Shown piece by piece: positions 1 to 12,829 of a stretch of 64,000 nucleotides of DNA. Under the pieces are notes generated by a model that saw nothing but the letters and a program-made list of their open reading frames with translations, was not told where the DNA came from and ran no database searches. The number at the start of each line of letters is the position of its first letter. The stretch's first letter is position 1. The position numbers and the translations under genes are program-made. This DNA is from Acridotheres tristis (Eukaryota > Chordata > Aves > Passeriformes > Sturnidae): positions 49,744,616-49,808,615 of the forward strand of contig CM072919.1 of assembly GCA_037013685.1 (NCBI GenBank), written 5' to 3'.

Positions 1-1427
1 TCATTATTTGTCTTTGGTTTGCATTAAGCAGTGTGGTGGTTCAAAAAAAAGAAAGAATTAGCATCAATCTGATCAATATTTATGTAGAAAGCTTTTCAAC
101 AACTACAGGTAATATATATATTTCTCTTTCTAAGTTATATACAGTGATACACATATATATGTAAATGTAAACATCAATTTATAAATTAGAGAAAGGTTTT
201 TATTGGTAGGCTGTGAATCATTACATCAGTACCTATGTAACATAAAAATATGGCTCTTTCCCAGGTCTCCCATATCTTTTCCAGAGATTTTGAGAGATTC
301 ATTTTGTATTAGTTCCACGGAATTTTATTCTATAGATAGGATACTGGTTATTGTTATGATCACTTGAAAATCTCTTTATCAATACAGTGCTAGGAATTTG
401 TGTTAAGGCTGTAGTTTAAGCAAGGTTGTCTAATTGTGATTTGATTACATTTGTGTAAACATTAAGAATTTTATTTTCAGGCATTGCCTTTTTTAAGATT
501 TACAGGATTTTCTTATGAGCACTTTTTCAGATGGCTGCTACAGTAAACATTTTTATGTTTTTATATTCTTTTACATCTTTATATTCTTACCTAAGTGCTC
601 CAAATTAATAAGAGTTTAGATTTCTCCTCATAATTGGAAAGGACCATACCAATGCAACCATTAAAATGTGTAGAATGGGAAGTTTTATATCATCAAGATG
701 TAATTTAATTGATTAACTTGATATCATTTGTTTCCATAGTGACTATCCTTCTGCTTAAAATGTTTTAGAAGTGGTTAGCCAGTATACCCTTTATGAGAAA
801 CAGGATTACCAATTAAAATTACCTAAGAAATCTGTTTTCCTCTTTCATGCAGAAAGTTTATGGTGACATTTTAAGTAGAAAAACTTGGTTTTTAATTAGA
901 ATCACACAGAAAATAATCTTTTGACCCAATCTCCCTTACTGTTTACAGTTTAAAGTATTGTTGTATAGCACAAGGTAACAGCAAAAGAAAAGCTTTAAAG
1001 AGCTCACAAGTTCAGACTTTCTACTCAGTCATAACAGCAACTGAATTAAACAAGTGGAACTCTCCTGTTAAGGTTCTTTCAGAAAGTCACCAGAAATGTA
1101 TTGTAATTCATATGAATCTTATTTTCACAGTCTACTTGGCTCTTATAGCTCTTGCAGGTCAACCTAATTTATTATTTCCATTTCTGCAACCTTCTCATCT
1201 ATGTGGGTGATTCAGCTAGTGGCATACTTCCCTGTCAATCAGTAAACAAGCCAAGCAATAGTCACTGTGCAGCCAGAGAGGCCATCTTTCAAACGAGACA
1301 TATGAAGAAGGTTATGATCTCTCAGTAATATGTAATACCTCACAGAACGTTTTGCAAATTTGGGAACTTCGTGACTTTTGCCCAAGGCTTAGTTTTCTAG
1401 TACTGCAATCAATACTTAATTTTACTT
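1..1427. other. Unique AT-rich intergenic sequence
   Basis: No repeat, RNA gene or plausible coding region is recognised here. Open frames are short and stop-rich. Only small A/T runs and a TA-rich patch near 110-160 are visible. Confidence 0.6.
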
Positions 1428-1530
1428 CATAGAATATTCGCAGAATACTTTGAATTGGAAGGGACTCACAAGGATCATCAAGTCCAACTGTTAAGTGAAT
1501 GGCCAATACAGGGATAAAACCCACAACATT
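1428..1530 (-). mobile_element. CR1: CR1 LINE fragment, 3' end
   Basis: The plus strand reads as the reverse complement of a CR1 3' end. A CATAGAATATTC-like terminus is followed by a TTGGAAGGGACTCACAAGG block and then ATCATCAAGTCCAACT. These are hallmark motifs of the avian CR1 3' untranslated region. Only about 100 bases survive, so it is strongly 5'-truncated, as is usual for CR1. The short minus-strand frame across it is not a gene. Confidence 0.75.
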
Positions 1531-3746
1531 TTGATGAATATAATGGCAAAAATATTTGCATTTTTCACCACTATATATACATGTTGTCTTGTCTCAACAT
1601 TATGAGTGGCACACATGTGAACAATTGTTTTTCCCAGAAGAATTATTCAGTCAAATTTCTGTTCATTATCACCCTTGCATTAATGGTACTTTTTTTTTTA
1701 CTTTACACTAAACCTGTTATCTTTCTTTTTCCAGGCTACAAAAAAAAAAATTAATCCACAGAAAAAGCGTTCTAGCTCTGAAATTACAGTAAAAATTCAT
1801 TATTCATAGTTATAATTTGACTATCCAATGTCTTGTACTGCTGTAGTACCTGCAACTGTTTAGTTATCAAAGGGCTTCTTAACTAAAGACACTAAATTAA
1901 AGTTGAGACCTGATACCAATGTCTTCAGGTTAGCATTTTTCTGTAATGTGCTACACTTTTCTTTGGGATTGTATTGAACTATTACAACATGCTTTCAAGG
2001 CAGGGAGATAATAGTAATCTCCATTATATTGACACAAATGAAACCTTCCATTCAGTTACACAGAGGATCAAACTCTGAATAATTTCACCTAGTTTCAGAC
2101 ATAGCTGTCCTCTTAAACTTTAAATATTTCCCTTCAGTTCCATCTGTGAAATGTTTGATTGCATGCCAAAGTCATTAGGTGATTGATTTATAACACTTTT
2201 TATATTGTTAAAATGAAACTTTATTTTACCTCAGAAGCAGCATTACACTAATGATAGGTAAAGTGACTTTTTCATTATAAATTCTTATATTATAAAGCTA
2301 AATATATGTTAATAATTTCTCTAATTATCTTACTGTAAAAGAGATTTCATATCATTCTCGTATCCATTTTCCATTTCCATGTTTTCCCATCTATGTTTCC
2401 AGCTATTTTAAAAGTATGCCAACTAACAGCTATTTCAATAGTGTTTCTTGCAGCGCCATTTATTAAAAACAGTTCTGTCATTTTCAAACCTCTCCTTCAC
2501 TTATTTACAAAAAGGTAAAGTCATGGTACTACTTTTGAAGTTTAGCATTTTCCCTAATTTCCTTCTTTAATCTCAGAGCTTTGACTAGTCCTGTTCTTCA
2601 CTATTCTTCACTCCACTTGTTCAATCTATATTTCAAGTTTTCAGACCTGTTTTTCTTTTTTTGTTTGTTTGTTTTTTGGGGTTTTTTAGCTATTACTTTT
2701 TCAATAACAAATACTTTGTTTTTCTTGAGAATACTAATTCAATATATTTTGTAGAATTTTTACGACAAGCAGTACTTGTGAACGTACGGAGTTGTTCTCA
2801 GTATATAACAATGGGCTGTTCATTTGTTGACAACTATTATGTAAATATTTATTATTATGCTCCTTAAAACAATGACCAACTAATTTCTTAACAAATTGTT
2901 ACATTTTTGTACCCATATTATCCTTATTAAAGTGAGGCTTTTCCATCCATGTGAAATCCAAAATGTTTTTCATGGATGAACTGGGATATGAAGGGAAGAA
3001 TGGCAGAATGAGGATTTCTTTTCCCCATCTGTGTTTTCTATCCTTGTTTCATAATTATTTAAGCACAAAGACACTCCACCACTTAAAATTACAACAGATT
3101 TAAAATTATAAATAAGAAAATTTTATTCTAAGGTATTAATAAATGTTGCTAATAATTGCACTTGGATATCTGTCTTTCCTTGAAGTTTTATTGTAGCACT
3201 TCTCTTGCTATGCAAGCATCTACTTCCCTATTGTTCTAATTTTAATCTCAAAGGATGCATCATCTGTCACTAAATGCTCAATATAAAACTGCTCATTTTG
3301 TTTCTTTCATTCACTGTAGAAGCAGAGCACAAAACTGTCCCTCCGGTGTGTTCGTCAAAGTTGTGATCTCACTGATTAAAATGCAGAAAAACTGGCATTT
3401 TTCTTTTATCCACAGTCCATCATAACTTTATTGTTTGAATCTCATTAACATTCTGTTGCTTCTCTCTCTCTTTAGAATTAGTATTTTTTGGTTTGGTTTT
3501 GGAAATTTTTTGTTTGTTTTTTTGTTTTTCTGTGTTTTTTCTCCCCTCTCATAGGAAGATAATTAAACAAAAACAAAATTATTGCATATAGATTTCTCAG
3601 GTAATTTTCTGTGGCAGCATTTGAAGCATATCTTCTAGTATTTATCTAGCCCTGTATCATAATTCAATGGCAAAGTAAAATGTTTTATTGTCATTAAAAA
3701 CTGCATGTCTTTTGTGCAAAAGTCAGCACTTATTAAATATTTTTTA
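1531..3746. other. Unique AT-rich intergenic sequence
   Basis: No gene or recognisable repeat is seen. Small A and T runs occur near 1690 and 1740, and T/G-rich patches near 2650-2690 and 3480-3545. The only open frame, near 2660-2867, is low-complexity and has no recognisable domain. Confidence 0.55.
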
Positions 3747-3978
3747 GGAGAGGTTTAGATTACACATTAGGAAAAATGGCTTTGTAGAAAGGGTTGTCAA
3801 GCATTGGAACAGGTTGCCCAGGGAAGTGGTGAAGTGGCAGTGTTCAAAAAATGTGTGGATATGGCACTTGAGGATTTGGTTTAGCAGTGGACATGGTGGT
3901 CGTGCTATGTTGATGGATGGACTTGGTGATCTAAAAGGTCCTTCCCAATCTCAAAGATTTTATGATTCTATGATTCTT
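3747..3978 (+). mobile_element. CR1: CR1 LINE fragment, 3' end
   Basis: The sequence follows the CR1 3' region in sense orientation. It runs from a GGAGAGGTTTAGATTACACA block, through AACAGGTTGCCCAGGGAAGTGG and the GTGGATATGGCACTTGAGGA segment, to CCTTCCCAATCTCAAAGATT. It ends in the CR1 terminal repeat, TTATGATTCTATGATTCT. About 230 bases remain, typical of a 5'-truncated insertion. Confidence 0.93.
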
Positions 3979-6900
3979 CATCAGATTTTTTAAAATAAAT
4001 GCATCATATTTTGACCAAGCTTCAAGTGCCACATTTTTCTACTTACTCCCACCACACAATCTTAATAGAATTATACTTTTCTTATCCTGGAAGTAAGATA
4101 TCAACTCCATTATCTTTTTCCAAAGATTAATCAGAAATGGTTTAGTACTATGTTGTTTTCCAATTATCGTCTAGATGTACATTAATCCTCCATCTATATA
4201 TACGTATGTGCATGTAGATAAACACTACCTTTTCAGTATTATATTCTGGGTTTTTTTATGAATGACCCTCTTTCTTGGCAGAAAAGAATACTGCAAAATT
4301 TGGGATCAAAATTGAAAGAGGTGTATCATGTCTTGCTCCTCTTTTCTCTTGGAAATCAATATTCACAATAAAACTTAGAAAAAAGGAGTAATTCTGCACA
4401 ACTCTCTTTAAGAACCTGAATTCATCACTGAACATGGGAAGAAGAGTTGAACATTTTTGCAGCCATTAACATAAATTACTTTCTTTACATGTTACCTTTT
4501 GGACAACTTGGCATCTAAGTACTGGTATGAACATGAAAGAGCACATACTTTTCCAAATCAATAAACTTATTCACTTAACACAGAGCCATAACAAAGGAGT
4601 ACATATTGATCTGCAAGCTAGACCTCACAGAATTTTCTATAGCTAATATACAACTTGGCTTACAATGGTCCCTGAAGATCTTCTTATCACTAGATAACAA
4701 GAGATAAGGATCATTAGAGTAATGAGTGATTTGACTATCTCTCTTCATAGTGATTTGTGAAGTAATATTGTTTCTTAAAAGCTTCTTCAAATAAACAAAA
4801 AAACTAAAACTTGATCAATAATGTGCTATTTTGTATAATTAGTTCACATGACAGATTTTATATTGTTTTTAAAAACAGAGTCCTTAGTATGTAAAACATC
4901 TTGAGCTGTAAGGCAAATATTGCATTTTGCAGCATTTTGCCAGTAAATAATAAGCCACTGTATTTTATGTACATCAAACTTTGCATTTACTACTTATTCT
5001 GGAATACCCTCTCCTGTGCAGCTTGTCTACTATACTGGGAAATAATGTGTAATGTCAGAAAAGTGTGATAGCCAAGAAAAAAGGGATTTTAAATACCTTT
5101 TCACCAAGACTGGCTAAAGACTTTTGGGGGAGTTATCATTTTTTTTCTTCCTTTTTTTAAAGCGTGACATTTATTAGAAATTTTGGAGGTCTTCTTTTTG
5201 TTTAATTATTTTTTATTTCACAAAGAATTATGCCTGGTTTTTATAATATTGCTTCAAAACATATTTAATTAAAATACAGTCAAATCTTCATTTCAAATCA
5301 AAATGGAAAGTGACCCCAAGTATTTAACACCTAAGTTGTATAAGCAATTTTTGCAGGTATTAAAAATGTTTCATTATCTTTTTAGTGACTTAGTTCCACT
5401 CCTACTGAAAGCACTTATGTAGATTAAGAAACAAATTATCTGCAGAAATCCACTAAATCCTTTGGAATTATATTAGCAAGGAATTTAACTTCAAATATTC
5501 ACTTTCAGCACATCTAAAATCCAGTAAAGTCTCTCAATTTTTGTTTCATTACAAGAATATCTGTCACTTGGGCTTTAGCTGTAACAGCTTTCCTTTTTTC
5601 TACACATACATTTTTTCTGTGGATGTTCACAAGCTGATGACTAAGATCTGTGAGTAATACATAAAATGATAGCATAAACTTAACTTGGGTTCATTTTTCA
5701 TAAATTCCTATTAGAAAACATGTAGACTTTAAGCTGTTATATCTGTCATGTTATTGTGGAATAATGTTCTTTCCCCACATTCAGAAACAATAAAGAATAA
5801 TTGGATGAAAAAAATGGGTCAAGTGAAAATTTCAATTTTATATGAGAAAATCCAAAGTACTGTGCCTTTTCTAAACTGGACATTCCCTGAATAGCAAAAA
5901 AAAAAAATATTTATGTTTGTGATAAATCAGCAATCACATATCATATGATAAGGAGAAAAAGAAACATGGAAAGACTCTTACCAAAAGTCTGAAGCCCAGA
6001 GCAGTAAAACCCAGAGGTATGAAACTATCTGATCTTCCCTGTTTCATGCTGGACTTAGGACTGCTCCTCCAAGTCGAGGAGTCATTTGAATCTGGACGCA
6101 GTGGAGGGGAACTGTTTTGAAGACTTACTATTTCAGTAAATCAATGCATCGGATCATCTTGAATCCATTCTGGTATTCCTGAGTTGAACAGAAATACAGC
6201 TCATGATTTCCTCTTAAGCTTAGTATGTAATATTTGAACAAAGGATTTTTATAACAATAGTAGTTAGCCATACTTGACTGATACTGTGGAGCTGACACTT
6301 TACTCCCTAGTACATTTGTAATGTTAAAAAAAAAAAAAGTGGAGCAATGCCTAAATAATAATAGAATTCATAATAATAATGCAGAGAGGCTAGCTAAAAG
6401 GCATTCTTTCCCCACATGTGAGCAGTGCTGAACTGTATATATCATTTCCAGCTTAAAAGAAACATGGACTAATAATTCCAATCAAGAATATTTAAACAAG
6501 AAAAGCTGGCAAAAGCTATTTGATTCCCTTACTAAGATGACACTATACTACTTTTTGCTTATGACTGTGTAAGATTTTACTTAGAAGTACCTTGGTCTAT
6601 GAGAATTGAAAGGGGCAAGCAAGAAAGTCCAGCGGTTTCCTTAGAAATTTCTGATACCTAAACTTATTTCAGATGTCTGGAAAATGAAATTGCAAATTAA
6701 ATTCAGCATCATGGATTTACCAAGGAATCTAAATATTTTCTTTAGGAAGAGACCATCTCTGCTTTACCACAGCCACTCAAAAAATCTTAGCAGCATAATG
6801 AATTCTTCCTTGAAAATGTATGTTTTGATGAGCAGAAATAATAATTAAAAAAAGAAAAAAAAGGAAGAGAAATTGTGGGAATCATTATGAAAAGACTGGA

Positions 6901-7139
6901 AACATAACAGAGAACTTCATTGTAATAGTTTTCAATTTTTTTTTTTTGTTGGCCTTTTGAATAGTGAGTGCAACTCTTGTGTCCTCTTTCAAGAACTTTG
7001 TAGAGCATAAAAATTTTCAGAGAAAAAAATTGAAGACATTAAGAATTATGGAATGATTTTGTATGAAGAACAGTTAAATAATCTAGGCTACTATAGCTGA
7101 AAGAAAAGACTTCTATATTTGTGATATAGAGAGTTACAA
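3979..7139. other. Unique AT-rich intergenic sequence
   Basis: No gene, RNA gene or repeat family is recognised. A-runs occur near 5897, 6325 and 6845. Short open frames on both strands (for example 4575-4790 minus and 6787-7008 minus) have low-complexity composition and no motif. Confidence 0.55.
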
Positions 7140-7551
7140 AACTGTAACTGGAGCGAACAGTAATGTAAATAACTGGCTATGCAGATGGTCACGTGAGAGG
7201 CAGCTTGTCATGTTTTAGAAGGGGTCATAAATCATCAAAGTGAAACACACCCAGAATCATTTGTGGGCCTTCCACCAGAGGACTGCAGGTGATCCATAGT
7301 GTTACATGAGGCAGTGTAAAACTCTCCACACCAGGGGTGGTACCTGGAGATTCCCATCTAGCCGGAGTGTATATTAACCCATTAAAGTTTGCGTTTCATG
7401 GGCTCCACAAACCCTGGGTGGATAAAGACTGTGACGATCACTTTGAACAACAGACAGCTTCAAAGTTGGGACAATCAAGTCTCATTGCTGGACCCACAGG
7501 TGATGATATCTTCCTATCAATATCTTCTCTTTCTCTTTCTCTTTCTCTTTC

Positions 7552-7594
<43 letters not shown>

Positions 7595-7645
7595 TTCTCT
7601 TTCTCTTTCTCTTTCTCTTTCTCTTTCTCTTTCTCTTTCTCTTTC

Positions 7646-7681
<36 letters not shown>

Positions 7682-7726
7682 CTTCTCCTTCTCTTTCTCT
7701 TTCTCTTTCTCTTTCTCTTTCTCTTT

Positions 7727-7759
<33 letters not shown>

Positions 7760-8130
7760 CTTTTCCTAACTTCTTCTCAAAATGTATTGTAAGACTAACT
7801 AAAAAATTCCATTCAATGCCTTATTAGGTTCCTTGTTATATCTTTTTAAATTAAAGATGGACAAGTTAAAGTTTTCTAAATTAAAGTTTGTAAAGTGCCT
7901 CTACTCTGGATGTTGTTTTAAAATTTGACAAATACTTTATTTTACCTTAATATTCTAAAGTTTGCAAGCTTAAGTTTGTTATTGAACCTCCTGAGAGTTT
8001 CTCCTGCACGCTACCCAGAGTGCATCAAACATCCTTCTCCTAAAGCCACCGACTGGATGGAGGCGTAACACTTAAGTCAAAAGGCAAAATGTGTTTCCAA
8101 TAAACTTTATTTCTTTGGCCAGGCTCCAAC
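7140..8130 (+). mobile_element. Probable LTR-derived repeat containing an expanded hexanucleotide tract
   Basis: The stretch 7200-7520 is clearly similar to the reverse complement of 49,970-50,290. Shared landmarks are TGTCAT with ATCATCAAAG shortly after it, GGTGGTACCTGG, ATTCCCATCT, a TTTCATGGGC-like block and a CAATCAAGTCTCATTGCT block. A polyadenylation signal AATAAA lies at 8099-8104 after a GC-richer segment (7990-8070), consistent with the end of an LTR in plus orientation. A clean TG...CA boundary and target duplication were not found, so the ends are approximate. Open frames through the tract are pyrimidine-repeat artefacts. Confidence 0.5.
7523..7765. repeat. (CTCTTT)n hexanucleotide tract
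   Basis: About 240 bases of near-perfect CTCTTT repeats with a few register slips (TTTCTTTC and CCTTCT interruptions), ending in a CT dinucleotide run. One strand is pure pyrimidine, the other pure purine. It lies inside the LTR-derived repeat and probably grew from that element's pyrimidine-rich segment. Confidence 0.95.
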
Positions 8131-10021
8131 CTGCTTATTTCATTGTATTTCTCATCTTTAATGAATCAAAAACTGAAATAAATAGAAAGGCATAAATGAG
8201 ATAATTAGTTTTGCTCTAGTAAAGCATTTACCAGCAAGGATCACAGGTTGTAGGCTAAATTCTTGAACATTGTTGCAACAGATCAGTATTTAAGAACTTC
8301 ATACATTTGTACCTGTAAGTTTTTCAAAGAGATTTAAAGGAAGCATTTTACCACAGAGAGCAGAGTCCTGTTGAAGTATATGACTAAAAATTTTGGGGGT
8401 GGAGGGGTTTATTAGATTTTTTTTTAAAATTCTTTATTTCAAATTCTTATCAGTCATATGATATTTCTGTATCTAGACACAGGTTCTAGAATGGGAATAT
8501 TTTTCCTTAATTTTTTCATAATATAATTAATATTTTCCAGTGAAAGGCAGTTTTTCCTTGACAAAACAGAAGGCTTTCTTTTCATGTTCCTGCATGTTAG
8601 ATTAAAATAAAATTTAAAGGTAATCAGCGTGCCCATATCTCCAGATTCTCTTCATTAGTCTAAAAAATATGAACTCTCAGTATCTTTCTAACATAATGAA
8701 ATGCAAAAAGAAATTCCATATAAACTACACACATGACTGGAAATTTATTCTCCTTCAGTACTTCAGCTACATTAAGAATAGAAATACATTGTGAAAAATC
8801 TTACTCAAACAAAAGACATAAAAATGCTCAGTAAGGGATGTTAACATTCTAACTGTTAACTTCTTCCTCTGCTGGATATCTCAGTGGACTCACCATGCAA
8901 TATTCCACACACTTATCTCAGGTATGGATGGCTCTGCTCATATAAGGGAGATAAGGTACTTTCTAATCAGAAATTCAACACATGCTGTTTTTCACCTGCA
9001 GGAGATAGAAAGGAAACATAACAAATTCTAATGAATGCTCTGTTCATCTCTTAAAAAGTTTGTATTACGACCAAGTAACATAGTGCAACCTGATGCACCC
9101 TTCAGGTAATTTCTGATAGCTTAAATATGAGGAAAAAAATTCCAAAACTGAATCTTGATAAAAAATTAAAATACTTGTATGTCATTACTATACTTGATTT
9201 TTAAACCACATTACTACAGCCTTAGAAATTAACCAACCAATTTTCAGTAATCAAAAACATTTCTGCTAATGGTTTCTTCTCTGGAATATATAACTTTTTT
9301 ATCTTTTTTGAGCAATGTCTACTATTGTTAATTTTTCTATAAGCCAAATAAATTCTTTCCTCAGACTAAGAGCTTTTTTTCCTATTTATATCATGGCGTA
9401 TCATGTTCAGAGCATAGTTGCTAAATCCAATGTTTCTTTAGTTTTCTTTGAAATTTCTCCCACTGCAAATAGATGCCATATGTCAGGATTCCTGTCAGTC
9501 TCTGGCTAGGTCAATACACATTGCAATTTTTATGAAATTAATACAAATTAATATATTACATATAGACAGAGTCTTGCAATTATCTTAAAATTACAAGAAA
9601 AGAGAAAACAAACGTTCTCATTTATACAATTTAACACAGAATTTTTTAAAAATTTTATGAAGGAGAACAGAATTCTTTCTTACAAAAGTTTATAAATGAA
9701 CTTATTTATTAGTTTATTTATCACCAGATTTCTTTTTTTTTTTGAAAAATCAGTAGCATTTATGTTCTTAAAGCTTTTTTGAAAATTAATCTATTTGCCT
9801 AGATCAGTTCTGAATTCTGGTTTTAATTCTGTTGCCAACAGTCTGCAGGAATGGGATGAATTAACCCTAATCTCAAAAAATCTAATCTCATAGTAAATGA
9901 AAAAGAGAGGAAGGGGATATAGTGTTAGCACTTAAATACACTTTCCTGACAAGGACCAATGTATTCATGAAATAAGTACCTCAGCCTTCCTCCTCAGACT
10001 GAGACTTACTGTCTTGCTATC
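8131..10021. other. Unique AT-rich intergenic sequence
   Basis: No gene, RNA gene or repeat is recognised. Only short stop-limited frames and small homopolymer runs (for example T-runs near 8419 and 9731) are seen. Confidence 0.55.
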
Positions 10022-10585
10022 TTGAAATGCTTTTCTAAAAAGAGAGGAGAAAAAAATTGTCCAAAAGTCATTAAGATCCTGGAAGGATTTCATTTATTGT
10101 TTGACTATATTGAAAAAAAAAATTTGGGGAAAAACATAATTCATATCCTCAACCGTTTTCTTCACTGTATCTTGTCCTGTCCTGTAAATCAGAACAGAAG
10201 GCAACACGATACTCTCCACGGTATTAAACTGCATTGTTACAATATTGGGTCACTGGAAGAGCTGTTTCCCTGTTGCCCTGACTCATTATTACTGAGGGAT
10301 ATTTTTCTGCTGTCTTGGCACATAACATTCCATGTCTGTAGCTGGCTTTCCTTGGGTACATTTGGAGATCTCTCTGAAATGTCTTTCCATCATTTCCTTA
10401 GTCAATGCCCTTTTCCCCTTGTAATTTTTCCAGAACATTTTTCCTGGGATTTTTTTCTCCAAAAAGCATGTGAAGGCTCGGCAGATATTTTTCATCAACA
10501 TCTAGGATGTCTTTACTTCTGTCTCCTCATTTATCTCAGATTTTTGTTAAAGAAAGAAAATACAATCTTTAAGAAACTTAACTAA
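10022..10585 (+). other. Long uncharacterised open frame, probably non-coding
   Basis: This 187-codon frame is the longest non-repeat, non-ERV open frame in the window. The predicted protein starts with a lysine-rich stretch and becomes rich in Phe, Leu, His and Cys. I see no signal peptide with a cleavage site, zinc knuckle, catalytic motif or family signature. The antisense strand also holds a 70-codon frame over 10,289-10,501, so the open state may just reflect few T-A-A/T-A-G/T-G-A trinucleotides. No flanking promoter or splice context is obvious. Function unknown; chance is the leading explanation. Confidence 0.15.
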
Positions 10586-11689
10586 GTGCAATATCCATCA
10601 TTATGCGATTCTTGGTATTTTAATCAGTCTGAAAATCAAAGAGTATTTACAACTACTGTAATAGTTGAAACTTTTGAAATATAAAAGGAATCCATTTTAC
10701 ATGGGACACAGAATCTTTAATATATTTTTTGTTCTTCCTAATCATCACACCTAATCTATTAATATAAATGTCAGACATGACATTCATAACAGTATTATGA
10801 AGCTTACATGCCTATGTATTTTTCTACTGTCAACATATCTAGTCAACCATCTATAAAATTTTTTTTTACACTATCACTTTTAAATATACACTTTTTTCTG
10901 CTTTGTAAGTGCATATTAGCATCATGCATAAGCATATGCTCTTTTGCTACAGGAACTATGAAACTTCATTTAATATAGTCTTTTGCAAACACTGCCATAG
11001 GCAGCTTCCTTAAAATTTAATATGTGTAGAAACTTTTGGGTTGTCTCTCATGATGCAATCACAGACTATTACAAATTGGTATATTATCACAAATTCCCTC
11101 AACCCCTATAAACATAAATTTTACCTTTCAGCGAGTGCTATTTTGGGGTTTATTGTGGCTTTGTAATTTTGTGTTTGTTTTTCTGTTTTTTGGGGTTTTT
11201 TTTTTTTGGCTTTTTTGGGTTTTTTTGTTAAGTTTTGGTTGGTGCTTTTGTTTGTTTGTTTTATTTCAGTACAGAGCTATGAGCCGCAGTAAAAAACGTG
11301 TACTTAATAGAATTTTATAGAATTGTGCCTAAATAGTTTTCATCCACAGGTTTGCCAAAAAAGTTGTAGCCCAAATATCTGATGGGGAAACAGCAAAGGA
11401 CGAGGTGCAACCACATTCATGAATTAGTATTAAATGTTAGGAAAATATGAGAATTGCAGTCTCACAGTCTTGGGCCTATAAGTAGGGCAGGTATAAAACT
11501 GTCAAAATGCCTCCTTCCTTGCCAAGGGGGACACTGCATAGAATTATATTAATCGTCCATGCTTATCTTACACCCTTATTCCAATTACTTGATGCCTTCT
11601 GCACCTAGAAGAACAATCCTTTGTTAAGCTGTTGCTATCCTTTCCTCAAGGCTGCTCTTGCGTCATATTTGTATTAATCTCTGTGTAGG
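10586..11689. other. Unique AT-rich sequence with T/G-rich patch
   Basis: No gene or repeat family is recognised. A T/G-rich low-complexity patch spans roughly 11,140-11,270 and produces a meaningless hydrophobic frame. Confidence 0.55.
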
Positions 11690-12257
11690 TGTGATGGTTT
11701 CACAGCAGGGAAAAAGCTAAGGCTGCATAAACCCCTCCCTTCCCTCATGACAGAGGGGGGAAAAAAGCGAGGGGGGGGGAACTACAAGAGATTAAAAACA
11801 CTAGAGTCACAATTTTACCAAAAGAAGGTAAATAAAAAATAGCAGTCAACACAACAATAAAAAGAAACTTGCACAGAAGGGGGAAATGGTTTAAGCTATA
11901 AAAGCAAGGTGCTGTGCAGAGCCCCTGGAACAAAGACAAAATGGCCATTGCTTCCTGGGCAGACCACCTGCTCCTCTCGGAACAAAACCAGGATGGCTGC
12001 TATTCCCAGGCAGTTCCTCATGGCCCAGGAGAACAACGACAAGATGGGAAAGAGGTTCTCCTGTCTCAGCCCTTCCATGGCTTAAGAAAAACAGGAAAAC
12101 AAAGGGGACAAAACAAAACCTGCAGAGCTAGTTTGTTTGAATCGACTGGCGGTGCGGCAGGTTATGCTGCCAAAATGCTGACTCCTGTGATGGTGACGGG
12201 GGTTCGGGGGCTCTCTTTCTCCACGGTGAAACAACAAAAAAATGGGCCTTGGGCAGG

Positions 12258-12263
12258 CTCTCC

Positions 12264-12300
<37 letters not shown>

Positions 12301-12330
12301 CCTTGTCCCTGTCCCTGTCCCTGTCCCACT
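12258..12330. repeat. (CCCTGT)n hexanucleotide array
   Basis: About eleven CCCTGT units with one degenerate unit (CCCTGCCCTTGT) in the middle. It is embedded in the probable LTR and creates Pro-Val, Pro-Cys and Gly-Thr repeat frames that should not be read as genes. Confidence 0.95.
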
Positions 12331-12599
12331 CCATCCCTCTGCATTTCCTTCCTGCAAGTGGCAAAAAGCAGGTGGTAAAAGTGTTGTGAAATTCGCTGTG
12401 AAGCAGCTCCGGGTTGCAAAATGTAATTTCCAGGGTTATGGCCCAGACATCCCCTGATGACCCCCTTGGGAGCCCACACAGAACAGAGAAAGTCATCTGT
12501 GTTTCCATTGCCTGTTTTGAAAGGGTCACTGCACCACAACTCTTCTGCTAATGGGGTAAAAGGTTCTGTTCCCAATGTCTGTGCTTCGCCTGGAAACTG

Positions 12600-12745
12600 C
12601 TCTCCTCCTGGAGCCCTTCCCACCCCACTCCTCTTCCTGGACCCTTCCCACCCCACTCCTCCTCCTGGATCCCTTCCCACCCCACTCCTCCTCCTGGATC
12701 CCTTCCCACCCCACTCCTCCTCCTGGATCCCTTCCCACCCCACAC
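12600..12745. repeat. 29-bp minisatellite
   Basis: Five units built on CTCCTCCTCCTGGATCCC followed by TTCCCACCCCA. The GGAT or GGA landmark recurs at spacings of 29, 28, 29 and 29 bases. The last three units are identical; the first two differ by substitutions and a 1-base deletion. It gives in-frame Pro/Ser-rich or Gly/Trp-rich artefact frames on either strand. Confidence 0.92.
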
Positions 12746-12829
12746 TGCCCGCATGGCCATAGTGTAAAATGGTTTTTGAATAAACACCGCTGAAAACTCC
12801 ACCCCCTTGTCTCTATACCCAAGACAACA

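Larger units (their letters stand above)
11690..12829 (+). mobile_element. Probable GC-rich solo LTR with internal tandem arrays
   Basis: A sharply GC-richer block sits inside AT-rich DNA. It opens with TGTGATGGTTTCACAGCAGG and closes with CCCAAGACAACA, giving TG...CA ends. A TATAAAAG box lies at 11,897-11,904 and an AATAAA signal at 12,779-12,784, about 45 bases before the end, both in plus orientation. The block contains a CCCTGT array and a 29-bp minisatellite. No target duplication is visible (left flank GTAGG, right flank GGCAA) and no retroviral coding sequence is present. The many overlapping open frames here come from the repeat composition. Confidence 0.55.

Noticed and set aside
1428..1530. 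Independent small gene overlapping 1312-1524 minus
   Set aside because: The frame crosses a CR1 3' end and has no conserved feature.
7337..7792. Ser/Leu/Phe-repeat open frames
   Set aside because: Produced by the CTCTTT tract; upstream residues are LTR-derived sequence.
12258..12745. CRISPR-like array
   Set aside because: Units are contiguous with no unique spacers, and the setting is a bird genome.
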